Assembly (NCBI GenBank): GCA_905250025.1
Contig: CAJNOJ010000291.1
Location: forward strand, 54,886 to 118,885
Length of the DNA: 64,000 bases
DNA from: Adineta ricciae
Lineage: Eukaryota > Rotifera > Eurotatoria > Adinetida > Adinetidae
Direction of reading: 5' to 3'
Of this stretch, positions 25,086 to 36,900 are shown one piece after another. The notes under the pieces were generated by a model. The model was not told the origin of the DNA. It did not search any database and saw only the letters and a program-made list of their open reading frames with translations. A program made the translations under genes and the position numbers. Each line of letters begins with the position of its first letter. Position 1 is the first letter of the stretch.

Positions 25086-26547
25086 TTTCCCAGGTCATTC
25101 CCACTCGGTCGTAGCCAATCGGTTTCTTTAAATTCCTTGGCGCCGGATTTTACTGGTTTTTGTCGGAAAAATCGTATAGGTTCCAGACGGAAACGTTGAT
25201 AGTTCAGAACCAACTGGATTTGGCTATAAAAAAATATTACTATCCAGGTCAGAACATTAAAATTCAAACGAAACGCTATTAAAATCCACCTAAATAACAG
25301 ACTCCCACCGGAAAATATTGAACCATCAGCAATTTCGTACACCACCCGGTTTCTTTCCGGCACATATCAACCGTTCGCAACCTCAAGAAGTACAAAAGAC
25401 CATTAAAAACATCACATAGAAGTTCACAATCCGGCTCTTGATTTTTACAATCACGCTGCCATAAATGCTGTCAACGTTTCAAAAGCTTGTTTATCATGAA
25501 CTTCATACAATACTTCAAAGAGTTATACATGTATACAAGGTGAATGTATCTCAGATTCATTTCAAAGTATTTCGACGTGCTCCGAGAAAATAATTTGGAC
25601 ATATCACAGATTGATGTTAACGTACTTTGAAGTGCTTGAGTGAGGTGTGAGTGCACGGAGAGGGATACTACTGTTGAATTGGAAGTGGCGATGGGAAGTC
25701 GATGAATGCTGATATATGTGGTTCCGACTAAATACATCGACAGGAGGTGGGTGAGTTGCCAGGGTTCCAGCTAAACATGTGTCCCGGAAAGTACAGGAAA
25801 AGTTTCGTGAGTTTTCCTGTTGGGATTCTCCTTTAGGAAATTCACACAAACACGGCCAAAGGGAACGGCTGGAATACGTAGCAAGTTTTCATTTATGATT
25901 GTAGGAAGATTCGGTGGTAGGAGTTCGACATGATGATGGCGACCCCGATCGTAGGTAATGATTGGAACAGATCGGAAGGTTCCGCGTGAAGTCCGGCCGA
26001 GAGTCGGCTGGTTTGTATGGGATTTCGATGTTTTCCGTTTCGGTTCCGTTCTGGCTTCGGTGGTTGGAAGGATGGATTTGGGATCTGCTTAATTATATGA
26101 GATGTCAATTAATTGAACAGCAAAACATTTCTTATTCGATGTTAAATAACGACTGAGATTGACATTACTCATCAATATATTGATGTATCCAACAGAGTAA
26201 AATTAAATAAAAGTTTTATTTTGAATAGAACTAATATTGATCACAACTTTTTTAAGTATTAATTTTCGTTATTTTGTGACATACTAAATCAATTATATAT
26301 ATGTGCTTTCATATCAGTTGTTCTAAGGAGAAAAAAAACGAATAAATGCAGATTTTTTATTCTTGTCTAAGAAGGAACTTAAAAAAGAAACGTTACATTC
26401 TTTTTCTTTAACAAATTCAATATGTGTGACTAGTTTATTCTCTACATATTGATATCGATCTAGTAAATTAAATTATCTGTAAGAGAACATATTTAAAGGC
26501 GAGTTGTTTTTCAAGAACGTTAACATTCGACACGATTTTTTTATCAG
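25086..26547. other. Less AT-rich insert of unknown nature
   Basis: Base composition becomes visibly richer in G and C from about 25090 to 26080, between the abrupt end of the NACHT pseudogene and the first visible exon of the FG-GAP gene. Several short frames overlap on both strands but none resembles a protein I know. I looked for terminal inverted repeats and found none convincing. It may be a transposon fragment. Confidence 0.35.
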
Positions 26548-28810
26548 AATGAATCGAATCAATCTCAACATAAGGTATGTTACTCTCGAATTCCGACTGT
26601 TTATTATCAACATATCGTCTTGCGTTAGCCATATGGCTTTGATATTTATCAGTTCATGGATTTATCTATCAACTTATTCAGTGAGAGCTATTTTAATGTG
26701 CGATATATATATGCATATCATCTTTTTAGATTGTTGCTCTTTATGCTGATGAATTTGAAGAAAATTCTCTCGATTTTTCTCCTTTGTCAAATGAAGATGG
26801 TTTTATCGGTATTAAGGAAATACATACTCTGATTTTTCTTTTCTTTTTTGTCTCTTTTATTTAGATAACCTGGGTAGTTTATGGGAAAATACATGTCCTC
26901 CTGATGCTGTATCATACACAGAACTATCACATACTGTAATTGAGAATCGATTAGAAGGAAATCTATGTGAAATTCGATTTAGTCCTGAAATCATGACGTA
27001 TTGTGATGATACATTACTAATTGGAGAATCGACAATTTTAAAATTAATCATCAGTATACAAATTAGTTTCTATGATCAATTCGATAATATTTTAGTTGAT
27101 AATTTCGGTAATCTCATACAATATATGTCACATCCTCATGAACTTGGACATCTTATAAATATTTTCCATACTGATTTTTCATTTTATTATGCAAAATGTC
27201 TCTTAAATTTACAATCGAATTCAAATTTTGATTTAAATAATCTTTTCTTTCATTTTTCACCTTCATCAATTGGTAAAAAAATAATAAATATTTTAAAATA
27301 AAATCTATTAAATGTTTTGTTTCTTGAAGGTAATACAACAGGAATAATCAATGGTCCAACTATATTTACTGTTGGTTTGGATCCAAATATTTATACTGTA
27401 TCTATTAAATGTCCGTCGGATGCTACTTGTATGTGGATGTTAGATAGAAAAGTGATCTTTACCAGTCCAAATACAAATATTACATTAGCATTCAATGAAA
27501 ATGATGTTGGCAATCGAACATTATTCTATGTGAAATTTATTAAAAACAAATGTACAATTTTAGCATCACTTTTACTTCATCTTTTGCCAAGTAAGTTACG
27601 TTACATTATACTGGTATCAATGACGATTTGTTTGAATACAAGACATCATCTTTAACCTCATACTATAGAGTAATCTGTTTTAAATTGTAGTGTTTTACGA
27701 AGTTCGAGAATAATTAACATTTCAATTATTTTGTGTTTATGTTGGTTTCTTTTTTTTAAAACTAGAACTAACAACTTTATCGTCAACAGCACTGACGACG
27801 TTAATGACAACAATTGGTAAGTAAAATGAAGGATAACTGTCATATTATTTGAATATTGATATTTCTACTCTTGAAACAAAGTCATAATTAATATATCTTT
27901 CTTGTTTTGAAAATGCAATTCGTAGGATATACGTATGCGCGAGTGAGAATGTTGGCTGGAAGATATATAGTCTATGTTTCACATTATAATCTATTGATAT
28001 CCAAAATACTGAGCCGATAAGAAATGTTCACTTATAGATTTATTAAAAGTATGATTATAGATAACAATATTTATTTTGGTTTTAGAGACAAAAGAAGTTC
28101 AATGTCGTCAGCCATGCAGTTATATATTTCTTCCTCCAGATGTTTATGAAACTGACGATGATTTATATTCTTTGATAGTAATTGATCTGAACGGGGACAA
28201 CAGACCTGATATTGTGGCTGTGGGTCATTATTCAAATGTAGTCTACGTTTCTCTCAATGAAAAGAATGGTACCTTTCCCCTTTTCACTAATTACTCTCTT
28301 ACTGACACACCGCGATCATTGGTGGTAATAGATGTTAACAACGATGATGCATCTGATATTGTTATTATAACCGATGATAAAATCAATGGAGGTGGCGGCG
28401 GCATTAACATTTTACTGAATTTAGGCAATGGTTCCTTTTTTCCTCCTTCTAATTACCAACTTGAATTCAGTCCTTGGTTATTATCAGTAAAGGATCTGAA
28501 CGACGATAATGTACCTGATATTGTTCTTGGAGGCATATCTAATAATCACATTGAGATTTTATTGAACTTAGGCAATGGCACTTTTATTCCCTCAACTAAT
28601 CACTCTCTTAATAATGAACCAACATCATTGGTAATAATGGATCTTAATAATGATACTGCACCTGATATTGCAGTTGCAAGCAAGAATTGTAATTGCGTCG
28701 AAATTTTCTTGAATCTGCGCAACGGTACCTTTTTCCATTCTGCTAAGTACGTTGTCACCTCTCCAAAGATTTTAGCAATAAAAGATCTTAACAGCGACGG
28801 TGCACCTGAT

Positions 28811-31800
28811 CAGGGTTACCAACTGTACCCCATTTGGGGGTACAGCACCCCATTTGAACCTTTTGCACCTCAAAAAATTTTGTACCTTTGGGGTACGTTT
28901 TTTGTACCCCATTTGCGGTTTTGAGTGACATCTTTACTTTAGCGTATATTTTGATTGGAGACTTCGAAAATTTCGATCATTCTTCCAGATATTCAGTCTG
29001 TCTTTCTGATCGATAGAAATATCGTGAATCAATCGCATTGGTATACTAGTAACCATTGACATTGAAGCAGCTAACAACTGGTTATGTTAAGCCTTCCTCT
29101 CCGGTTCAAGTTTTAAGTCTGACGCTTGTAATCAAGCCGCATCTTGACCGAACTATACGATTTCATTCTGACAGTTCGGTTTTGATTAACGATTCAAAGC
29201 ATGCGTTTGTATTATAGATTTCGACTCTCGAAACAATGAATCTTTTTGGTTCCACCCCATCAGATGTCGAAGACATCGAAGAAGTGACAAGTTCCGGTGA
29301 AGATCAATATGAAGGGTCAACAAAGTCGACACATACCGACTCCATCCCACCGGTGTCTTCCAATAGAGCAGAAAAAAAAGGAAAATCTTCTTCGAAACCA
29401 AAAAGATTTTGCAAGTTTAATAAAGAATGGATAAAAAATCCGCAATACACGTCATTTCTGCAAGAGTATCGAAGCGATTCATCGCTCGCGCATTGCTCCA
29501 TCTGTAAATCGAATTTCTCTATCGCTAATGGTGGTCTATATTTAATCAACCGTCATCGTGAACAGGAAAACCACAAGCGTTTAGCAGTCATTGCAGCTGA
29601 GACAATATGTAATTGTTTTCCAATCTTATTTCGAAAGATACTGATTGCATCTATCTCTTCTGTTTCAGCTCGTTCCATCTTTGATTTCGTACATCCACCA
29701 TCGCAACTAATTGCTATGACGGCTGCTGAAATTACCTTAGTCTATCATGGAGTTCGTCATGGTCATAGTTATATCAGTCAATCGTGTACAGCGAAGGTTT
29801 CAAAGAAGTTATTCCATGATTCAGTTATTGCAAAGGACATTTCATGCGGACGAACAAAAGCTCGCGAAATAGCTGTAAATGTTCTAGGTAAATACGCTTT
29901 TATTTTTCATGCTGAGATACTCACAAATTGTTCAGGAGGTCTGAAAACATTGAGGCAATGGTGTTCTCCAGAAGTTTCGATTCTCACAGTATTTTTTATT
30001 TAGCTCCTTACTTCAACTCAAAAATCACCGAGGCGGTCAATCAAACTCGTTTTTTCTCCTTATCATTTGATGCGTCGAATAAAGGCCATAAGAAAATGTT
30101 TCCATTCGTGATCAACTATTTCACAATTGATCGTGGCATTGTGCGATCTGTGATGGAAGTCATTGAACAGCCCAATGAAACAGCCGACGGAATTGTTGCT
30201 TCGCTTCGAGAGGTGCTGACAATGAACAACATCGACATCATGAACATGACATCGATCGGCGCTGATAATACCAATGTGAATTTCGGTCGATATCATTCAG
30301 TTTTCGCCTTGCTTCAATCGAATTTTCCTAATCTGAAGAAAGGTACGTACTTTTGGACAGAGGGGAAATTATATAAGATAGTTATCACTTCATCTAGGAA
30401 ATTGTTTTTCACATGTACTGAATAATTCAGTCAAAATTTCGCACCAATGTCTGGCGGTTGATGTTGAATCGAGTTTGTCAAAGCTGTACGGTCATTTCTC
30501 TTCCTCAGCGAAACGTGTCGAACATCTCAAAGAATATTTTGATTTTGTTGAACAAGATCAACGAGTACGATATCTCATCCTATTTATAATCGTCAACAAC
30601 CAGTCATTGTCCTTTCAGTTGTTACTGCAACACATCAAAATTCGTTGGCTCAGCCTTTATCCATCTATTGAAAGATTACTGAAAGTCTATGAACCATTGT
30701 CGGCTTACTTTTTGGATATGGGTGATCACGATGAATTCACTTGTCCACCAATTATTGCAGAGTTTCTTACTTCGACCGAAGCCAAATGTACATTGTATTT
30801 TCTTCATAATCTGTTATTTGATATACAAAAGAAAGCCTTGGAACTCCAGCGACACTATGTGTCGATTGTTGATTTGAATCGAATCGTTTCCAGTTTACGC
30901 GTGAAACTGGACGAACGATTGAAACAAAATTATTTCGGTTACCAAACGAGAGTTTTGTTAAATTCGATGATCGAGTCGGAACGAGACAAACTCACCCAGT
31001 CTTTCTTTGAGTATATTTCGACGATGCTTGCATACATCGAAAAGTATTATAGCGAGCAGAAGGAACTCGCAGAACTGGCTGCCATATTTGGTATGCTTGG
31101 AAAAATATCTTAGAGAACATAACGATTCTTTTTCTTCAAGGAGTTTGTGACCTCGATCGAATTACTTTTCATCAGATCGAACAGTGCATTGATTTTCTAA
31201 AGATGGACATCGATCGAGACAGATTATTTGATGAGGTCAGTTTGTTACGGTCAACATGGAAAGAAGTGATTTCATATCGAGAACCATTGGATCTTCAAAT
31301 TCAGCAACACATCAAGAATAACGTTAATCATGTTCCTGAGAAGTTAGACAATGATCTCTGGAACGAATCGGAAGATGACGATAATCTCTTCCACAAACCG
31401 ACGACCAATAACTGTGACAAAGAAATGGAGATCCGGTCTGATCAATTCTGGGCTTTTCTACTTGCAAGATCGAAGCCGATGTGCATCGAAATGCACAAAA
31501 TTGTTTCTTATGTGTTCTCCATTCCCTGCTCGAACGCATTCGTCGAGGGAGTTTTCAGTCATATGAAAAATGCATGGACCGCCAGTCGAAATTTGATGGC
31601 GAATGAAACTATCGCTGCTGAACTGAAAATCAGACTGAATAGTCATATGAAATGCGAAGATTTTTTTTCATTTATACAATCCCAACCAGAATTGATCAAG
31701 GCTGCTCGAAGTAAGCAAAAATATAGTTTCTTGAAAAAACGTGTACCAATTAGTGCAAATGGGAGTGTAAATGGTTTTCTTTAAGTGAACGTTGTTTTTA

Positions 31801-32106
31801 TTGTGATTAATTTAGATATAATAGTATCGAATCGAAATGAAATGAAATTTTATTGTGAAAAGTATTGCCTTGAAATAAACAGTTTAATTCGAAAACTACT
31901 CTTGAAATCAAAGAGATAGATTGAAAGCACTGTTTCCTTCTCGAAAATACTTGGCAAAATTTGCTTCCAGCTTCCGCCACCGATTAGGAAGAAATTAAAT
32001 TGTGTACCCCATGAGGGTACCTCATTAGCAATTAAATTGTACCCCGCGCGCACCCCATTTAAGACTTGCCGCACCCCTTTTGAGACTTGAGCAGTTGGTA
32101 ACCCTG
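28811..32106 (+). mobile_element. hAT-superfamily DNA transposon, apparently complete (3.3 kb)
   Basis: Perfect 15-base terminal inverted repeats CAGGGTTACCAACTG lie at 28811-28825 and, complemented, at 32092-32106. CAGGG ends are typical of hAT elements. Subterminal regions carry repeated TACCCCATTT / GCACCCC words at both ends, as expected of transposase binding sites. The interior is one five-exon transposase gene. No 8-base target duplication is visible: left flank CACCTGAT, right flank CAGATAAC. The right flank also fails to match the uninterrupted host gene, so the right junction may be rearranged or misjoined. Confidence 0.85.
29236..31784 (+). CDS. hAT transposase, 5 exons, 757 aa, no disabling lesion seen
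   Basis: Exons 29236-29887, 30004-30342, 30398-30564, 30619-31090 and 31141-31784; all GT-AG junctions agree in phase. The N-terminus is acidic and Ser-rich. A BED-like zinc finger at about 65-115 shows CSICKSNF and then H and H in LINRHREQENHKR. The catalytic core carries CGRTKAREIAVNVL, FFSLSFDASNKGHKKMFP, SIGADNTNVNFG and HIKIRWLSLYPS. The hAT dimerisation region is near the C-terminus, with FSIPCSNAFVEGVFSHMKN. The order and length fit hAT transposases, which excise and reinsert elements in the nucleus. The ATG at 29236 lies about 425 bases inside the left end. The open frame suggests recent activity. Confidence 0.85.
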
Positions 32107-32310
32107 CAGATAACACAAATTTGCTGTCGCAAAGCAATAATTAGATAGCATTTTCTTGTACAATTGAAGGTGATCCATGGTATATGTATAAACGCGCCGA
32201 AAATCACCAAACCTAAACTGGCATCTTAAAGAAAAAATGCAGTCGGAAATTTTTTGAGGAAGTATACCGATATTTATTTGAAGCAAATCAGCATGCACAA
32301 AAATCTTCTG
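32107..32310. other. Unplaced flank between hAT right end and N join
   Basis: These 204 bases do not match the host gene on the far side of the insertion, nor anything else in the window. They end at the single N at 32311. Confidence 0.5.
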
Positions 32311-32311
32311 N

Positions 32312-32418
32312 TTTTCTTGAATCTGCGCCACGGTACCTTTTTCCATTCTGCTAAGTACGTTGTCACCTCTCCAAAGATTTTAGCAATAAAAGATCTTAAC
32401 AGCGACGGTGCACCTGAT
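32312..32418 (+). repeat. 107-bp copy of 28704-28810 (uninterrupted allele)
   Basis: This is identical to 28704-28810 except for about one base, which changes Asn to His in an FG-GAP repeat. It starts right after the N at 32311 and continues into the rest of the exon, so it represents the site without the hAT insertion. Confidence 0.85.
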
Positions 32419-32931
32419 ATTATTACTGCAACCAATTATAACCATAAGAAATTTGACGGCAGCATTGACATATTATTGAACTTAGGTAATGGTACTTTTC
32501 TTAACTCGTCAAATTACCTTCTCAAACATGGACCAACATCATTGGTGGTGGTAGATGTTAATAACGACACTTCACCTGATATTGTTTCCGCAAGCGATGA
32601 TGATTATGGTTACGTTGACATTTTATTGAACTTAGGCAACGGAACATTTCTTCTTCACGCAAGCTATCCGATTGGTGCTGATCCGATTTCATTAACTGTG
32701 GTTGATGCAAATGGCGATAACGCACCTGATATTATTTTCGGTAATTACGACCATTACTTTTTCTATGTACTTTTTAATTCAGGCGATAATACATATTTAC
32801 TGCATAGTATTTATTACATTGGTACATACCCAGAAGAAGTAGTAGCTGTTGATATAAATGGTGACAATAAAGTTGATATCATTTGTTTGGCCTGGCGGTC
32901 ATCCAAATTATTTGTACTTTTACACTGTTAA

Positions 32932-33929
32932 AACTTACGTACAGAGAAAATGATCTATTCATTAACATTTTGGCTTTTATGTCAAGAACGTTTCTTCTGT
33001 CATATTCTATACAACAGGAACGAGTATGAATGATAATGCCAAATGAATATAATATTCATAGTATTATTCTCACACCCTCTCGTCTTGTTGATTATATGAT
33101 TTTTTTGTTCTCTTCTTATGTCATAACAGTTACTATTGGGAAAATATTTTATTTAATATTATCTCTTATCAATTTTATAAGAGAAAAAATATTTATCATG
33201 AGAGTGAGCTTTAAATAGAACTACAACAAGTAACGCTCATCTTATGGATTCGCCGACTCTTTTCTGAAAAAATTGTGCTACTGCTGAACATATTCAGATA
33301 CATTGAAAACAAATAGAGCACTGCGGTTACCACGGGATCTCAGCTAGACCATGGGCATTATCGGTGTGAAGCTAGCTTCACACCGATGGTAAGTAAAAGG
33401 TTCCCTCGTTAGTTCAAAGCGTTCTATTGTAACTTCATTTTGAAAACGAGAAAATAGTGGAATGAATGTAATTTGAAATTATACGCGTACATATATCAGA
33501 GCATGCGAATAAATGCGTAAATTAATGTAGGGATTAATCCAACTTCAAAACGTATTCATGCATCTTGTATGGACATTCCCCCTACAAACTAGATCATTTC
33601 ACATTGGATTTTTCCTTTTTCTTCTATACATTACTCTTTCGTAAAAGTATGTGCATGTTCGTATACCTTCTCTTCCTTAATCTATGATTTTCTACGATTC
33701 TTTACTAATCACTATTCTCTCGAGAAAGTTGAGTTCATTTTCAAATAAACTTATAGTTAAAGTACAAGGTGTGACTTCGTTTCTCTTTTTAACTCGTCGC
33801 AATAAGGATTCATTGATCTGGGGCAGATGATGCGGGTGATTCAGTAATATGACCTTAAAATGCGAAAAATATGACAATATTTTGTAGTATCAGAGTATTT
33901 TATTCGATGAGTTTAAAATGCGCTCAATC
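32932..33929. other. Intergenic between FG-GAP genes
   Basis: Apart from the palindrome at 33360-33387 and a short dispersed motif near 33224, I see nothing recognisable. The two neighbouring FG-GAP genes converge on this spacer. Confidence 0.4.
33360..33387. repeat. Perfect 28-bp palindrome
   Basis: The half-site ATCGGTGTGAAGCT is followed immediately by its exact complement, with no spacer. A related half-site (ATCAGTGTGAAGCTAGC) occurs once more at about 48784. It could be two element ends fused head to head, or a hairpin. It is too long to be chance at this base composition. Confidence 0.8.
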
Positions 33930-36900
33930 TCAACATTGACATGGATTGAAAAGGACTGATAAGATATTGTTGACTAAATTCATATTGATTATTATATTAT
34001 CACAAGAACTAGAATTGATAATATCATTTGATGAAGTATTCAATGTATTAAAATAAATCGTTTGTGTTTCGAAATATCCAGTTCCGTCTCCTAGAAGACC
34101 ATAGATTTTATCTGATGAAAGTGAACCAATAATAATATCCAAATAATTATCATTATTTAAATCACGTATAATTACTGACTTTGAATCCAATAATACTGAA
34201 GTTTCCATAAGAATTTGCTGATGAATATGAAAAGTACCATTATTATATTGATATAACATGGAAACTGTATAATTTTCCCAACTATGAAGATAAACAATAT
34301 CAGATTGATAATCATTATCAAAATCATCAACTATCATTCGTAATTGAGCAACATCATATGCCGTATAGAACCATTTTGGTAATTGAAAACTTCCATTTGT
34401 ATTTGCAAAAAATACATGAATGTGAAGAGAACGACCATTTAACACAGCTATATCTAAATAATCATTATTATCAAAATCACCAATAGCTAATTGTTGTGGA
34501 TCACTAGTCAATCCTATAAATAATATTGATTCTAATGAAAATGTTCCATTACCATATCCATATGAAATACGAACAACATTATCATATTGAACTATACAAA
34601 TGATATCCAAATTATTATCTTTATTAAGATCAACTATACTAATATCAATCGGAGAATAGATTAAGTTTAATGATACAATATTTTGTATTTGGAATGTTCC
34701 ATTACCGTTACCAAAGAAAATATTTATATTATTGTAGAACAAAATTTGAGTTAACAGAATTAAATCGAGTCGATCATCATTATTTATATCAGCAACATAA
34801 ATTTTATATACACTTCCATTAACATAAGTTGATATTATTTCTCCAAAAGAACCATTCGAATTTGCAATTAAAACATTTATTGTAGATTTATCATGACAAT
34901 AAAAGATAAAATCAACTCGTTTATCATTATTTAAATCAACAATTTCATATAGACTTGTATTTGAGAATAAACATTGTATATTAATTAATTGTCGTTTAAC
35001 TTTTAATTGACATGATAATCTCACTATATTTGAAGATGTTATTGATATTGAATTTATTTTTGTAGTTAAATTATTATTGATTAATATATTCTTTGTCAAA
35101 TCTATCAAATAAAAATATTAAAAGGATATTTAATAAATAATTTATTTTAAACATAAAATTTCATTCTTACCTTCTCGAATATAATATATCGAAAAAATCA
35201 CAATACCAATAAGTAGACATATTAATAGTATAACAATAAATATTATTTTGAAAAGTAATTGACTATGTGATATATTGATATTATTCATTGGTTTGTTTTT
35301 ACAATTTTGAGTTGAATGAATAGTTGTATTTGGTAATATTTCAAAAGAATTAATAGGATGAACAGAAGCACTTCGTTTTTTTTCGATAATAATAAATCTT
35401 TAATCCAATTTGAATAAATTTTGGACAAATCCATTTGAGAACAATTGTTAAACCACCTTGAAGACCAAGAATAATAGTAATTGTATAGAAAATATTAAAT
35501 TGTTCAATACTTATATAAAAACATAGTAAAGGTGAACATTTTTGATAATATAATGAATAATTCATTATTGTTAACCATTGTTCAATAAATAAATTTTGTC
35601 GAAGTTTTTCAATAGTTGTATTTTGAGAAAAATGAGTTAAATTTGTTATTGAAAGAGACTTTGATGAATTTTGATAATTTGTATAATTTTGAATAAAATT
35701 AAGACATAATTGATCATAAAAACATTCGAGAGTTGAAGCAAGAAGTGATTCACTTGGTATACATCCCATTTTCATTCCTTTTATAGAAATGTTTTGAGAA
35801 GAATTTTTATCAATAAAAATTGCTTGTGTTGTACATTTCGAAGATAAACCACAAGAACAATTATTATTATCATAGATTATAGATTTTCCAAGTACAAAAG
35901 TATCACCATTTTCATCAATATTTATATATTCAAAATTTGTTCCATAAATTGTTTCAAAAGCATTTCCATGAATAATACTTTGAGTAAAGAAGAGAAGTTG
36001 AGAAAATACAACAGGAGCATTTAATTTATTTTGTTCGATTAAATTATTGAGACGATCATTAAAATTCTTCTCAGATAAAAGTTCAGTTGTAACTAAAAGT
36101 GATGAAAGAAATTCATTGATCGAATTATTTGCTGTTTCCATTGAAATTTGACACAATCTTTGAAGATATTCTAAATGAGCAGAAAGAAATCGACGATAAT
36201 CAGTTCGTTCATAAATAGATAAATTAGAAACGAGACCATTAGTAAGTCCAATTCGCCATTCATTCGAAATAAATTCACTTAAACAAATCTATAAAAAAAA
36301 ATTTTTGTTTATCAATAACAAAATTTCTCTTACCGAATGAAATATTGGTTGAATATTCACAAATTGATTATATTTCGATGCTATGTTTGAACATGGACAT
36401 GTTAAATCATTATTATAGAGTTTTTTCAAATCTTTATAATAAGTAAAAGAGGGTTTAGTAAAAATTATTTTCATCGTATGTGGTCGAATAACTGTATAGA
36501 ACATTAAAATTGTGAGACCAATCATAAATAATATGAAATAAAGACGAGTTGCCCATCTACCATAACGTTTTGCTAATATTCGATCAATATCACTTCCGAA
36601 ATCACGTAATGAAAATATATTTAATTCTCTTAATGTTGTACGTAATAATTTAATTAAATGATATATTTTCATTTTTAGTCGATTAGTAAAAGTAACTTGA
36701 ATTAAAACTAAAAAATAAATTTAATATAGTTTCTTATTAATTATCAAACAAGTAATGATTAATTACTTTGTTCTGTTTGATTGGAATCTTTTTTGTACAT
36801 TGTTGAAAATCCTGAGACGAATTTAACAAGATGTGGTGTTAAGATACTCAATGATAGAACAATTCCACCAATCATTGATACTAATGTGATGATTATTCCA

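Larger units (their letters stand above)
26548..32931 (+). pseudogene. FG-GAP (VCBS) repeat surface protein gene interrupted by a hAT transposon
   Basis: Exons 26548-26574 (tentative), 26730-26808, 26865-27272, 27330-27590, 27766-27816 and 28086-28810 join in phase. The coding sense resumes at 32419 and stops at 32931. The N-terminal half has Cys-containing segments of unknown fold, then a Thr-rich linker (exon of 51 bases), then about eight FG-GAP repeats. Each repeat has a calcium-loop core such as DLNGDNRPDI or DVNNDTSPDI and an LLNLGNGTF strand. Such repeats form beta-propellers as in integrins. The element at 28811-32106 breaks a repeat right after GAPD; the 107 bases before it recur at 32312-32418 and run on uninterrupted. 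The uninterrupted allele would encode a protein of roughly 690 residues. The true 5' end is not identified. Confidence 0.75.

Noticed and set aside
25082-25363. Minus-strand 93-codon frame as a gene
   Set aside because: No family resemblance, and it starts in unrelated inserted sequence at the NACHT break.
29888-30003. Apparent frameshift in the hAT transposase after NVL
   Set aside because: A 116-base intron ending TTTATTTAG joins the frames to give VLAPYFNSK, matching the family.
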